Below are positions 1 to 6,810 of a stretch of 25,853 nucleotides of DNA, piece by piece. A program made the position numbers and the translations under genes. The notes below the pieces were generated by a model. It saw only the letters and a program-made list of their open reading frames with translations, did not search any database and was not told the DNA's origin. The DNA is from Oscillospiraceae bacterium. GTDB lineage: Bacteria; Bacillota; Clostridia; Oscillospirales; Oscillospiraceae. Within the stretch, counting starts at the first letter, position 1; each line of letters begins with the position of its first letter. The stretch lies in contig JAEFAK010000004.1 in assembly GCA_016287555.1 (NCBI GenBank), positions 1 through 25,853 on the forward strand, in the 5' to 3' direction.

Positions 1-34
1 CCCCTGATGTAGTTCTATTTTCCTACATCAGGGG
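1..34. terminator. Hairpin at window edge
   Basis: A perfect 12-bp stem (1-12 with 23-34, arms CCCCTGATGTAG / CTACATCAGGGG) with a 10-nt loop. It looks like a transcription terminator or the hairpin near the end of an insertion sequence. The U-tract on the plus side is poor, and the sequence before base 1 is missing, so its gene cannot be named. Confidence 0.5.
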
Positions 35-47
35 GTGCTTTGTCTAT

Positions 48-72
48 TGTCCGTTTTTACTGGACCTGTTCA
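48..72. mobile_element. Possible IS3-like terminal inverted repeat
   Basis: Read on the minus strand, this 25-nt stretch begins TGAACAGGTCCAG and ends CGGACA, which resembles the ends of IS3-family elements as I recall them. Its GTCC/GGAC arms form a short internal inverted repeat. If it is an IS end, the element lies to the left, outside the window, and the hairpin at 1-34 would sit just inside it. No transposase fragment and no target duplication can be seen here, so this is a weak call. Confidence 0.25.
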
Positions 73-96
73 ATATCCGTACCGGCGCTTTGTTTT

Positions 97-1146
97 TTAT
101 TTTAGAAGCTTCGCTTCGAGAGCTCCGAGCCTCTGCTTGAGCTTCAGCAGGCGGAACAGCCCCTCCCGCAGAAGGTCGAAGGCGCAGCAGACGATGCAGA
201 CCGCCGCCGCGCAGCCGAGGACGGCGAGCGCGCAGAGCGGGGCGCGGAGCTTCGCCAGCGGGGCGAAGAGCCCCGTGAGTACGTAGCCCCAGACGATGGG
301 GTGCGCGTGGATGAGGTAGACGCTCAGCGCCGTCGGCGAGATGAAGGAGATGAAGCGCCCGGTCTTCTCGCCCGTACGCAGCCCTGCGAAGAGCCCCAGC
401 AGGCAGACCGACGCCGCGAGGACGCTCAGCGACGAGTAGTTATAGAGCATGCCTCCGTCGAAGGGGAGACTTATCCGCTCCCCGGCGAGCTTCGCCCCGG
501 CCGTTATCAGAGTAAAAACGACATAGCCCGCGAAAGCCTTTATCCCGCGCAGCTTTTTGAGCAGCCCGTATTTTCTCAGATATGCTCCGAGCAGATAGAG
601 GTATATCAGCCAGAACGGGGTGTAGCCGCCGCCCTTGCTGAAGGGATCCGCCCCGAATATGAAGGGCAGGAGGGTCAGAAGAGCCGTCAGCACGGCGAGA
701 AGCAGCGTCGAGACTTTTTTCGAAAGGTTTTCGACGCCCGCGTCGAGAAACGGCATGAAGAAGAAAACGCAGAAGTACGAGGTGACGTACCAGTACTGCT
801 TGGTCATGACGGGAAATACCGCGTTCAGATAGTGCCGCGGTCCGATGAGACCCGGAATGGCAAAGAGGGCTACGGTCGTTATTATCAGCGTATAGAAGAC
901 GACCCGCAGCCAGACGAGGACGACGCCGCTCGGACGGAACCTTCTGCCCGTCCCGACGTAGCCGGAGATCATCGCGTAGCAGTCCACGGCGCAGTACGCC
1001 GCCGCCAGAAGCAGCCAGCAGAGCGTATGGCGCAGCGACGGAGCGGACACGGCGTCCAGCAGACCGCCCTGCCCGAGGATATGGAGCACGACCACCATGA
1101 GCATCGAGACGATGCGCAGCAGGTCAACGCCGTGATTTCTCTCCAT
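97..1146 (-). CDS. Acyltransferase 3 family membrane protein
   Basis: A 349-residue integral membrane protein, a usual length for the acyltransferase-3 (OafA/WecH-like) family. These enzymes move acyl groups, often acetyl, onto extracellular sugars or other surface molecules. The N-terminus shows the family hallmark: a basic residue, then GVDLLRIVSMLMVVVLHI, with the conserved His in the first membrane helix. About ten hydrophobic segments follow (for example near residues 40-60, 75-95, 120-135, 145-165 and 245-260). The ATG is preceded by AGGAG at good distance. The gene lies 63 bp downstream of the aquaporin, separated from it by a terminator, with no clear promoter of its own. The acceptor substrate cannot be inferred because no polysaccharide genes are nearby. 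Confidence 0.85.
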   Translation of the reverse strand: MERNHGVDLLRIVSMLMVVVLHILGQGGLLDAVSAPSLRHTLCWLLLAAAYCAVDCYAMISGYVGTGRRFRPSGVVLVWLRVVFYTLIITTVALFAIPGLIGPRHYLNAVFPVMTKQYWYVTSYFCVFFFMPFLDAGVENLSKKVSTLLLAVLTALLTLLPFIFGADPFSKGGGYTPFWLIYLYLLGAYLRKYGLLKKLRGIKAFAGYVVFTLITAGAKLAGERISLPFDGGMLYNYSSLSVLAASVCLLGLFAGLRTGEKTGRFISFISPTALSVYLIHAHPIVWGYVLTGLFAPLAKLRAPLCALAVLGCAAAVCIVCCAFDLLREGLFRLLKLKQRLGALEAKLLK

Positions 1147-1167
1147 CTCTTACGCTCCTTCCGTTAG

Positions 1168-1200
1168 AAAAAAGCGCCGCTCAAAAATGAGCGGCGCTTT
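1168..1200 (-). terminator. Rho-independent terminator of aquaporin gene
   Basis: A 12-bp stem (1171-1182 with 1189-1200) with a 6-nt loop, followed on the minus strand by six U residues. It lies 9 bp after the aquaporin stop codon and upstream of the acyltransferase. Confidence 0.85.
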
Positions 1201-1209
1201 GGATCCGAC

Positions 1210-1887
1210 TTACTTCTTGGCCTTCTTGCCGCCTGCGAGGAACTTATACACAAGCGCCGCAAGCACGCCGCCGACCAGCGGAGCGACGATGAAGACCCAG
1301 ACGTTGCTGAGCGCGTCGCCGCCGGCGAAGAGCGCGGGGCCGAAGCTGCGGGCGGGGTTGACGGAGGTGCCGGTGAAGTGGATGCCGAAGATGTGCACCA
1401 GCGTCAGCGTGAGGCCGATGACGAGGCCGGCGACGGCGCCGTTCTCGACCTTGGAGGTCACGCCGAGGATGGCGATGACGAAGACGAACGTGAGGGCGAC
1501 CTCAATGAAGAAGGAGATGCCGATCTGGCCGTTGAAGAGGCCGTTGGCTCCGAAGCCGCAATCCCAGCCGGCGAAGAGGCCGAGCAGGGCGGCGCCGGCG
1601 ATCGCGCCGGCAAACTGGGCGATGATGTAGCCGATGAAGTCCTTGAAGGACATCTTGCCGGAGACGAGCATCGCGATGGAGACTGCGGGATTGATATGGC
1701 ATCCGGAGATGTTGCCGATGGAATACGCCATGGCGACTATGACCAGACCGAAGGCCAGCGCAGTCAGCAGGTAGGAGACGTTAGGGTCGACCGTGGAGCA
1801 GCCGACGACCGACGCGGTACCGCAGGCGAACAGGACGAGCACCAGCGTGCCGATGAATTCCGCAACATACTTTTTGAACGAACTCAT
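1210..1887 (-). CDS. aqpZ: Aquaporin Z-type water channel
   Basis: A 225-residue major intrinsic protein, a polytopic inner-membrane channel. Both NPA boxes are present (residues 66-68 in HINPAVS and 177-179 in SVNPARSFGPALF). By alignment with E. coli AqpZ from memory, the aromatic/arginine filter appears to be Phe46, His165, Thr174 and Arg180. That is the water-selective set rather than the glycerol-facilitator set. The C-terminus is short and basic (GGKKAKK). The ATG has an AGGAGG seven bases upstream. The gene begins 17 bp past the tRNA-Ser terminator, so there is no room between them for a separate promoter. It is followed by its own terminator. Confidence 0.93.
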   Translation of the reverse strand: MSSFKKYVAEFIGTLVLVLFACGTASVVGCSTVDPNVSYLLTALAFGLVIVAMAYSIGNISGCHINPAVSIAMLVSGKMSFKDFIGYIIAQFAGAIAGAALLGLFAGWDCGFGANGLFNGQIGISFFIEVALTFVFVIAILGVTSKVENGAVAGLVIGLTLTLVHIFGIHFTGTSVNPARSFGPALFAGGDALSNVWVFIVAPLVGGVLAALVYKFLAGGKKAKK

Positions 1888-1903
1888 GGGATTACCTCCT
1901 GAT

Positions 1904-1937
1904 AAAAAATCGGCGGGCAGGGGACAGCCTGCCCGCC
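1904..1937 (-). terminator. Terminator downstream of tRNA-Ser
   Basis: A 10-bp GC-rich stem (1912-1921 with 1928-1937) with a 6-nt loop, then a run of six U on the minus strand (1904-1909). It lies between the tRNA and the aquaporin start, so aquaporin transcription from the tRNA promoter would need readthrough. Confidence 0.85.
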
Positions 1938-1941
1938 ATTA

Positions 1942-2030
1942 TGGCGGAAGCGGTGGGATTCGAACCCACGGACGGTTGCCCGTCACCTGATTTCGAGTCA
2001 GGCCCGTTATGACCACTTCGATACGCTTCC
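1942..2030 (-). tRNA. tRNA-Ser(CGA)
   Basis: An 89-nt class II tRNA on the minus strand. The acceptor arms GGAAGCG and CGCTTCC pair, the discriminator is G, and CCA is encoded in the DNA. The anticodon stem-loop is CTGA-CTCGAAA-TCAG, giving anticodon CGA for codon UCG. A long variable arm follows, and the T-loop reads GGTTCGAATCC. It is intact. Confidence 0.97.
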
Positions 2031-2058
2031 GTATATGGCGCGGCCGCGCCGTGCCTAT

Positions 2059-2087
2059 AAGATACAATCTCCCGCGGCATTTGTCAA
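2059..2087 (-). promoter_or_regulatory. Promoter of tRNA-Ser (and probably aquaporin)
   Basis: On the minus strand, TTGACA (2082-2087), a 17-bp spacer and TATCTT (2059-2064), with a TG directly before the -10. It is well placed for the tRNA at 2030. Confidence 0.75.
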
Positions 2088-2150
2088 TCCAAAACGGGCG
2101 AAAGCACGCTCTCGGCGCAGCTTTCCGGAGGGGATTATTGCATTTTTACG

Positions 2151-2179
2151 TTGTAATATCCCGTCGAATAAAGTATACT
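2151..2179 (+). promoter_or_regulatory. Promoter of nucleoside ABC transporter operon
   Basis: TTGTAA (2151-2156), a 17-bp spacer and TATACT (2174-2179). Transcription would start near 2186. That leaves about 30 nt before the TTG start at 2217 but only about 10 nt before the ATG at 2196. Confidence 0.7.
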
Positions 2180-2216
2180 ATTCTATTATAGCAGTATGGG
2201 TTTAGGGGGCGATAGA

Positions 2217-3764
2217 TTGGAGCATGAGATCGCGATAAGCCTTGAGGGGATATGCAAGAGCTTCGGCTCGGTCAAGGCTAACCATGACGTCTCTCTTGAG
2301 ATACGCAGGGGAGAGGTCCTCGCGCTGCTCGGCGAAAACGGAAGCGGCAAGACGACGCTGATGAATATGCTCTCGGGCATATACTATCCCGACGAGGGCA
2401 CCATCAAAGTCAACGGCGAGGAAGTGAACATACGCTCTCCCAAGGAGGCGTTCGAGCTCGGCATAGGCATGATACACCAGCACTACAAGCTCGTGGAGGT
2501 GCTGACCGCCGCCGAGAACATCACACTCGGGCTCAAGGGCGGGCTGACGGTCAAGCGCCGCGAGCTCGTCAGCGATATCCGCGCTCTTACGGAGAAATAC
2601 GGCTTCGAGCTCGACCCGACAAAGAAGATATACGATATGTCCGTCTCCGAAAAGCAGACCGTCGAGATAATCAAGGTCCTTTACAGGGGCGCGGACATCC
2701 TCATCCTCGACGAGCCGACCGCCGTCCTCACCCCTCAGGAGACGGAGAAGCTCTTCGCCATCCTGCACAACATGAGGGACGACGGCAAGGCCATCGTCAT
2801 CATCACGCATAAGCTCAACGAGGTCATGAGCGTTTCCGACAGGGTCGCGATCCTCCGAAAGGGCGAGGCCGTCGCGACGGTCAGAACCTCCGAGACGGAC
2901 GCGCAGACGCTGACGGACCTCATGGTCGGCCGCAAGGTCAGCCTCGAGATAGAGCGTCCCGACGTCGACTTCGAGCAGAAGGACTTTCTCAAGGTCGTCG
3001 ACCTGACCTGCATCGGCGCCGAGGGCCACAAGGCTCTCGATTCCGTCTCCTTCACGCTGCGCTCGGGCGAGATAATGGGCGTCGCGGGCATAGCCGGAAG
3101 CGGCCAGCGCGAGCTCTGCGAGGCCATAGCGGGGCTTTACCCCGTGAAGGGCGGCGCGATACTCTGCCGGAGCGATACCTCGAGCGGCGAGGTGCGCGAG
3201 AACATCGTCGGCATGAGCCCGACTGAGATCATCAAAAAGGGCGTCGCGATGGCGTTCGTGCCCGAGGACAGACTCGGCATGGGCCTCGTCGCCTCGATGG
3301 ACATGGTCGACAACATGATGCTCAAGAGCTATAAGCGCGGCAAGGGCCCGTTCGTCGACCGCAAGGCCCCCCGCGCCATGGCCGAGAGGATAAAGGACGA
3401 GCTCGAGGTCGTGACGCCGCGCGTCACGATGCCCGTCAGAAGGCTCTCCGGCGGCAACGTGCAGAAGGTGCTCGTCGGGCGCGAGATAGCCTCCAGCCCG
3501 AAGGTCCTCGTCGTGGCCTACCCCGTGCGCGGGCTCGACATAAACTCTTCCTATACGATATACGATCTGCTCAATCAGCAGAAGAAAAAGGGCGTCGCGG
3601 TCATGTTCATCGGCGAGGATCTCGACGTGCTCATGGCCCTGTGCGACAGGATAATGGTCCTCTGCGGCGGCCGCGTCGCGGGAATAGTCGACCCGCGCGA
3701 GGTCACCAAGGATGAGATCGGCCTTATGATGGCCGGCGAGAGGAGGGAAGAGGAAGTTGGATAA
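2217..3764 (+). CDS. nupO: Nucleoside/BMP-type ABC transporter, double ATP-binding protein
   Basis: A cytoplasmic ATPase of 515 residues with two fused nucleotide-binding domains, as in NupO/YufO and RbsA/MglA. Domain 1 has Walker A GENGSGKT (39-46), a relaxed signature MSVSEKQ and Walker B ADILILDEPTAVLTP. Domain 2 has the family's lysine-free Walker A (GIAGSGQREL), an intact signature RLSGGNVQK and a degenerate Walker B VLVVAYPVRGLD. It energises the two permeases that follow. The start is taken as TTG at 2217 because AGGGGG ends seven bases before it. The in-frame ATG at 2196 has no ribosome binding site and sits almost at the transcription start. The substrate is most likely a purine nucleoside, judged from the family and the nearby xpt and BMP genes. 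The symbol is by family resemblance. Confidence 0.93.
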   Translation: MEHEIAISLEGICKSFGSVKANHDVSLEIRRGEVLALLGENGSGKTTLMNMLSGIYYPDEGTIKVNGEEVNIRSPKEAFELGIGMIHQHYKLVEVLTAAENITLGLKGGLTVKRRELVSDIRALTEKYGFELDPTKKIYDMSVSEKQTVEIIKVLYRGADILILDEPTAVLTPQETEKLFAILHNMRDDGKAIVIITHKLNEVMSVSDRVAILRKGEAVATVRTSETDAQTLTDLMVGRKVSLEIERPDVDFEQKDFLKVVDLTCIGAEGHKALDSVSFTLRSGEIMGVAGIAGSGQRELCEAIAGLYPVKGGAILCRSDTSSGEVRENIVGMSPTEIIKKGVAMAFVPEDRLGMGLVASMDMVDNMMLKSYKRGKGPFVDRKAPRAMAERIKDELEVVTPRVTMPVRRLSGGNVQKVLVGREIASSPKVLVVAYPVRGLDINSSYTIYDLLNQQKKKGVAVMFIGEDLDVLMALCDRIMVLCGGRVAGIVDPREVTKDEIGLMMAGERREEEVG

Positions 3765-4875
3765 GGCTTACAAGCGCCATGAAGAGCCCCTCATGAGGAT
3801 AACCGCAAGGACGGACATGCCCGCGGGCAGGGCATGGATCATCCGCGTCCTCGCGATAGTGTTCGCGCTCATCGTCGGCGGGCTCGTCATCCTTTCCCTC
3901 GGGCATAACCCCTTCTCCGTCTACGCGGACATGCTCCGCGGCTCGCTCGCGACGAGGACGGCCCGCATCGAGACGGTCAAGATAGCCGTCCCGCTGCTGG
4001 GCACGGCGCTCGCCATCACCCCCGCCTTCAAGATGAAATTCTGGAACATCGGCGCCGAGGGCCAGATTATGGCCGGCGCGATAGCCGCCTCCTACTTCGC
4101 CCTCTATTGGTATAAGGTCCTGCCCGGCCCGCTGCTCATCCTCGTCATGCTCGTCGCCGGCGCGGTCGCGGGCGGCATCTGGGGCGTCATCCCCGCAATC
4201 TTCAAGGCCAAGTGGGGCGTCAACGAGACGCTGTTCACGCTGATGTTCAACTACATTATCATCGGCTTCGAGAAATACCTGCAGAACGGCCCCTGGATAG
4301 AGAAGGGGACAACCTACCCGAAGATAGCGACGTTCGATCAGGCCGCGCGCCTGCCCAAGGTGCTGGGTGTGCACGTCGGCTGGATAGCAGTCCTCGTGCT
4401 GACGGTCGTCATGTTCTTCTATCTCAAGTACACCAAGCAGGGCTACGAGATCTCCGTCGTCGGCGAGAGCGTCAGGACGGCGCAGTACGCGGGCATGAAC
4501 GTCAAGAAGGTCATCATCAGGACGATGATAATCTCCGGCGTCATATCCGGAATCGTCGGCTTCCTCATCGTCTCAGGCGCGAACTACACGCTCAACGAGT
4601 CGACCTCGGGCGGCATAGGCTTTACGGCGATATCCGTCGCGTGGCTGGCGCGGCTCAATCCCTTCGTGATGATATTCATATCCGCCTTCCTCGCGATACT
4701 ATCGAAGGGCTCGAATACGATCCAGACCGACTTCAAGATCCCCGCCTCCGCGGCGGGTGTGCTGACGGGCATCATCCTTCTGTGCATGCTCGGCGGCGAG
4801 TTCTTCGTCAACTACAGGCTCATCTTCCGCCATAAAAAGCATGCGGAGCTCCCGAAGGGGGGTGAGGAAGCATGA
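3757..4875 (+). CDS. nupP: Nucleoside ABC transporter permease, first subunit
   Basis: A 372-residue inner-membrane permease of the branched-chain amino acid/ribose superfamily, BMP-associated (NupP/YufP) subfamily. The signature stretch ITPAFKMKFWNIGAEGQIMAGAI is at about residues 87-109, and the late region contains GGIGFTAISVAWLARLNPF. About eight to ten membrane helices are visible. It starts at TTG with AGGAGG ten bases upstream and overlaps the ATPase gene by 8 nt, implying translational coupling. It should form a heterodimeric channel with the next gene product. Confidence 0.92.
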   Translation: MDKAYKRHEEPLMRITARTDMPAGRAWIIRVLAIVFALIVGGLVILSLGHNPFSVYADMLRGSLATRTARIETVKIAVPLLGTALAITPAFKMKFWNIGAEGQIMAGAIAASYFALYWYKVLPGPLLILVMLVAGAVAGGIWGVIPAIFKAKWGVNETLFTLMFNYIIIGFEKYLQNGPWIEKGTTYPKIATFDQAARLPKVLGVHVGWIAVLVLTVVMFFYLKYTKQGYEISVVGESVRTAQYAGMNVKKVIIRTMIISGVISGIVGFLIVSGANYTLNESTSGGIGFTAISVAWLARLNPFVMIFISAFLAILSKGSNTIQTDFKIPASAAGVLTGIILLCMLGGEFFVNYRLIFRHKKHAELPKGGEEA

Positions 4876-5852
4876 CGACAGTCATCAACTTCCTCTGCGC
4901 CGCCGTCCTCGCGGGGACGCCGTTCCTCTTCGGCACCGTCGGCGAGATAATAACGGAGCGCTCGGGCAACCTCAACCTCGGCGTCGAGGGCATGATGTTC
5001 ATGGGCGGCGTGGCCGGCATCGCCGGAGCGTACTTTTATGAGCAGTCGGCGGCAAACCCCATAGGCTGGGTCGCCGCGATCATCGCCGTCGTCTGCTCCT
5101 TCGTCTGCGCCGCGCTCGGCGCGCTGGTCTACAGCTTCCTGACCGTAACCCTCCGCGCCAACCAGAATGTCACCGGCCTCTCGCTGACCATCTTCGGAAC
5201 GGGCTTCGGCAACTTCTTCGGCGAGGTCCTCGGCAACAAGGCCGGCGGCTACGTCGTCGTGACCGGCCAGACCAAGGAGGCCTTCAGCGTCGGCATTCCG
5301 GGCCTTTCGAACATCCCCGTCGTCGGAAAGCTCCTCTTCTCCTATAACTTCCTCGTTTACCTCGGCATTCTCATCGCCGTGCTCGCTGCGATATACTTCT
5401 CCAGGACGCGCAGCGGCCTGAACCTGCGCGCCGTGGGCGAAAGCCCCGCGACGGCGGACGCAGCCGGCATCAACGTCACGAAGATGAAGTATCTTGCGAC
5501 CTGCATCGGCGGCGGCATATGCGGCATAGGCGGCATGTACATCGTCATGGTGACCTGCTCCGGCGTCTGGGTCCACAACTGCGTCAACGGCTACGGCTGG
5601 ATCGCCGTCGCGCTCGTCATATTCGCGACGTGGAGCCCGCGCCGCGCGCTGCTCGGCTCGTTCGTCTTCGGCGGCCTGTCCGTACTGCGCTATTATCTGC
5701 ACCTCGGCCTGAACATGGCCCAGTCGCAGATGTACGACGTCCTGCCCTATATCGTGACGGTCATCGTCCTAATCGTGACGGGCATACGCCAGTCCAGAGA
5801 GCACGCGCAGCCCGCCTCCTGCGGCATAAACTACTTCCGCGAGGAGCGGTAG
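4872..5852 (+). CDS. nupQ: Nucleoside ABC transporter permease, second subunit
   Basis: A 326-residue permease matching NupQ/YufQ in length and pattern. The N-terminal TPFLFGTVGEIITERSGNLNLGVEGMMFMGG carries the family's E-R-x-G-x-x-N-L-G-x-E-G motif, and the second half has RAVGESPATADAAGINV. It overlaps the preceding permease gene by 4 nt (ATGA). No solute-binding protein gene follows; the transcript ends at a strong hairpin. The likely binding partner is the BMP lipoprotein encoded about 3 kb away on the other strand. Confidence 0.92.
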   Translation: MTTVINFLCAAVLAGTPFLFGTVGEIITERSGNLNLGVEGMMFMGGVAGIAGAYFYEQSAANPIGWVAAIIAVVCSFVCAALGALVYSFLTVTLRANQNVTGLSLTIFGTGFGNFFGEVLGNKAGGYVVVTGQTKEAFSVGIPGLSNIPVVGKLLFSYNFLVYLGILIAVLAAIYFSRTRSGLNLRAVGESPATADAAGINVTKMKYLATCIGGGICGIGGMYIVMVTCSGVWVHNCVNGYGWIAVALVIFATWSPRRALLGSFVFGGLSVLRYYLHLGLNMAQSQMYDVLPYIVTVIVLIVTGIRQSREHAQPASCGINYFREER

Positions 5853-5859
5853 ATGATCA

Positions 5860-5901
5860 AAAAAGAGCGGCGGCCATCGAAAGATGGCCGCCGCTTTGCG
5901 T
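5860..5901. terminator. Bidirectional terminator between permease and small membrane gene
   Basis: A perfect 13-bp stem (5866-5878 with 5883-5895) capped by a GAAA tetraloop. It has a T-rich tail on the plus side and an A-run at 5859-5864 that becomes a U-run on the minus strand. It serves both converging genes. Confidence 0.85.
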
Positions 5902-5919
5902 TTCGTGCCGTATGCGCCG

Positions 5920-6123
5920 TTATGTGCCGAAAATGCCGTCAAGGGCGCCTGTCAAAAGAAGAATGAAGAAGACTATCATCGCAGCGAAGAACGCCCCGAT
6001 GATCAGAAACAGCTTCCATGCCTTCATGGGCCGGCCGGGATGTTCCTTCGCCCTCTGAAGGACGGTCGCGTTCATGGCCTGCTGCGTGAGCTTCATCTGC
6101 TCATAATCTACCGGCCCGGGCAT
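5920..6123 (-). CDS. Small single-helix membrane protein, unknown function
   Basis: A 67-residue protein I do not recognise. The first 40 residues are polar (DYEQMKLTQQAMNATVLQRAKEHPGRP). One long hydrophobic helix follows (WKLFLIIGAFFAAMIVFFILLLTGAL, about residues 37-62), then a short tail. The helix after a charged stretch suggests a cytoplasmic N-terminus and a single membrane anchor. The ATG at 6123 is chosen because AAGGAGG lies eight bases before it; a longer reading to 6186 would ignore this site and run through a stable RNA hairpin. It lies 107 bp downstream of xpt, so it may be the last gene of that operon or have its own promoter. Confidence 0.7.
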   Translation of the reverse strand: MPGPVDYEQMKLTQQAMNATVLQRAKEHPGRPMKAWKLFLIIGAFFAAMIVFFILLLTGALDGIFGT

Positions 6124-6131
6124 TGAGTTCG

Positions 6132-6211
6132 CCTCCTTATCACATGTAAGACGCTCCGCGGGAGCCTTAAGTTCCCGCGACCGCACATGGCAATTAACGA
6201 TACTCTTACAT
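6132..6211 (-). promoter_or_regulatory. Structured leader before small membrane gene
   Basis: Nested inverted repeats: outer arms ATGTAAGA / TCTTACAT (6144-6151 and 6204-6211) and inner arms CGCGGGA / TCCCGCG (6157-6163 and 6173-6179). The ribosome binding site AAGGAGG (6132-6138) follows directly. The structure has no U-tract, so it looks more like a translational or stability element than a terminator. Confidence 0.5.
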
Positions 6212-6224
6212 CCTTGACAGCTTA

Positions 6225-6233
6225 ATTATATCA
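6225..6233 (-). promoter_or_regulatory. Possible extended -10 promoter overlapping xpt stop
   Basis: On the minus strand TGA-TATAAT: the xpt stop codon TGA supplies the TGn of an extended -10 element and a consensus TATAAT follows. No good -35 is visible. Transcription would start near 6218 and give a roughly 95-nt leader for the small membrane gene. Confidence 0.45.
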
Positions 6234-6809
6234 CTTGTCGGGCAGAAAGCCGATATTGCCGTCCGCGTCCTCGGTGACGCGGGCGAGGGAGTGGAGGTTA
6301 TATCCCGCCGCGCGGAGCTTTTTCCCGCCCTCCTGGAAGTCCTTTTCTATGGCGATGCCGACGCCGACGACCTTCGCTCCGGCCTGCTCGGCTATGCTTA
6401 TGAGGCCGAAGGACGCCTCGCCTGAGGCGAGAAAGTCGTCTATGATGAGCACCCTGTCCGTCGGGGCTATGTAGCGCTTCGAGACGACGACGTCGCTCAC
6501 GCCGCCGTGGGTGAAGGAGACGACGGGGGCGTGCAGCAGGTCGGGGTCGACGTTGCTCGTCTTGGATTTCTTCGCGAAGACCATGGGTATCCCCATCGAG
6601 AGCGACGCCGTCATGGCGAGGGCTATCCCGCTGGCCTCTATGGTCAGGATGAGCGTCGGCTTGACGGGCTCGAACAGGCGTTTGAACTCCGCGCCTATCT
6701 CGCGGTAGAGCTCATAGTCGAGGCGGTGGTTGAGGAAGCCGTCGACCTTGATTATGCCGCCGGGGCGTGTCTCGCCGCGCTCGCGTATCATGTCTTCAAG
6801 AAGCTTCAT
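6231..6809 (-). CDS. xpt: Xanthine phosphoribosyltransferase
   Basis: A 192-residue cytoplasmic enzyme that joins xanthine (and in some homologues guanine) to PRPP to make the nucleotide, a purine salvage step. The PRPP-binding motif RVLIIDDFLASGEA and the N-terminal LTIEASGIALA and FAKKSK segments match Xpt, as does the length. The ATG lies 1 nt after the stop of the upstream ParB-BMP gene, with GGAGA inside that gene's end, so the two are cotranscribed. I see no purine riboswitch upstream of xpt itself. Confidence 0.93.
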   Translation of the reverse strand: MKLLEDMIRERGETRPGGIIKVDGFLNHRLDYELYREIGAEFKRLFEPVKPTLILTIEASGIALAMTASLSMGIPMVFAKKSKTSNVDPDLLHAPVVSFTHGGVSDVVVSKRYIAPTDRVLIIDDFLASGEASFGLISIAEQAGAKVVGVGIAIEKDFQEGGKKLRAAGYNLHSLARVTEDADGNIGFLPDK

Positions 6810-6810
6810 G

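Noticed and set aside
2037..2050. 14-bp palindrome GGCGCGGCCGCGCC in the tRNA-Ser leader
   Set aside because: It is a pure GC run in a GC-rich genome; probably a leader-processing hairpin or chance, with no related copy seen in the window.
2990..3560. Apparent loss of ATPase motifs in the second half of the NupO-like protein
   Set aside because: The lysine-free Walker A and altered Walker B are normal for the second domain of this transporter family and do not indicate decay.
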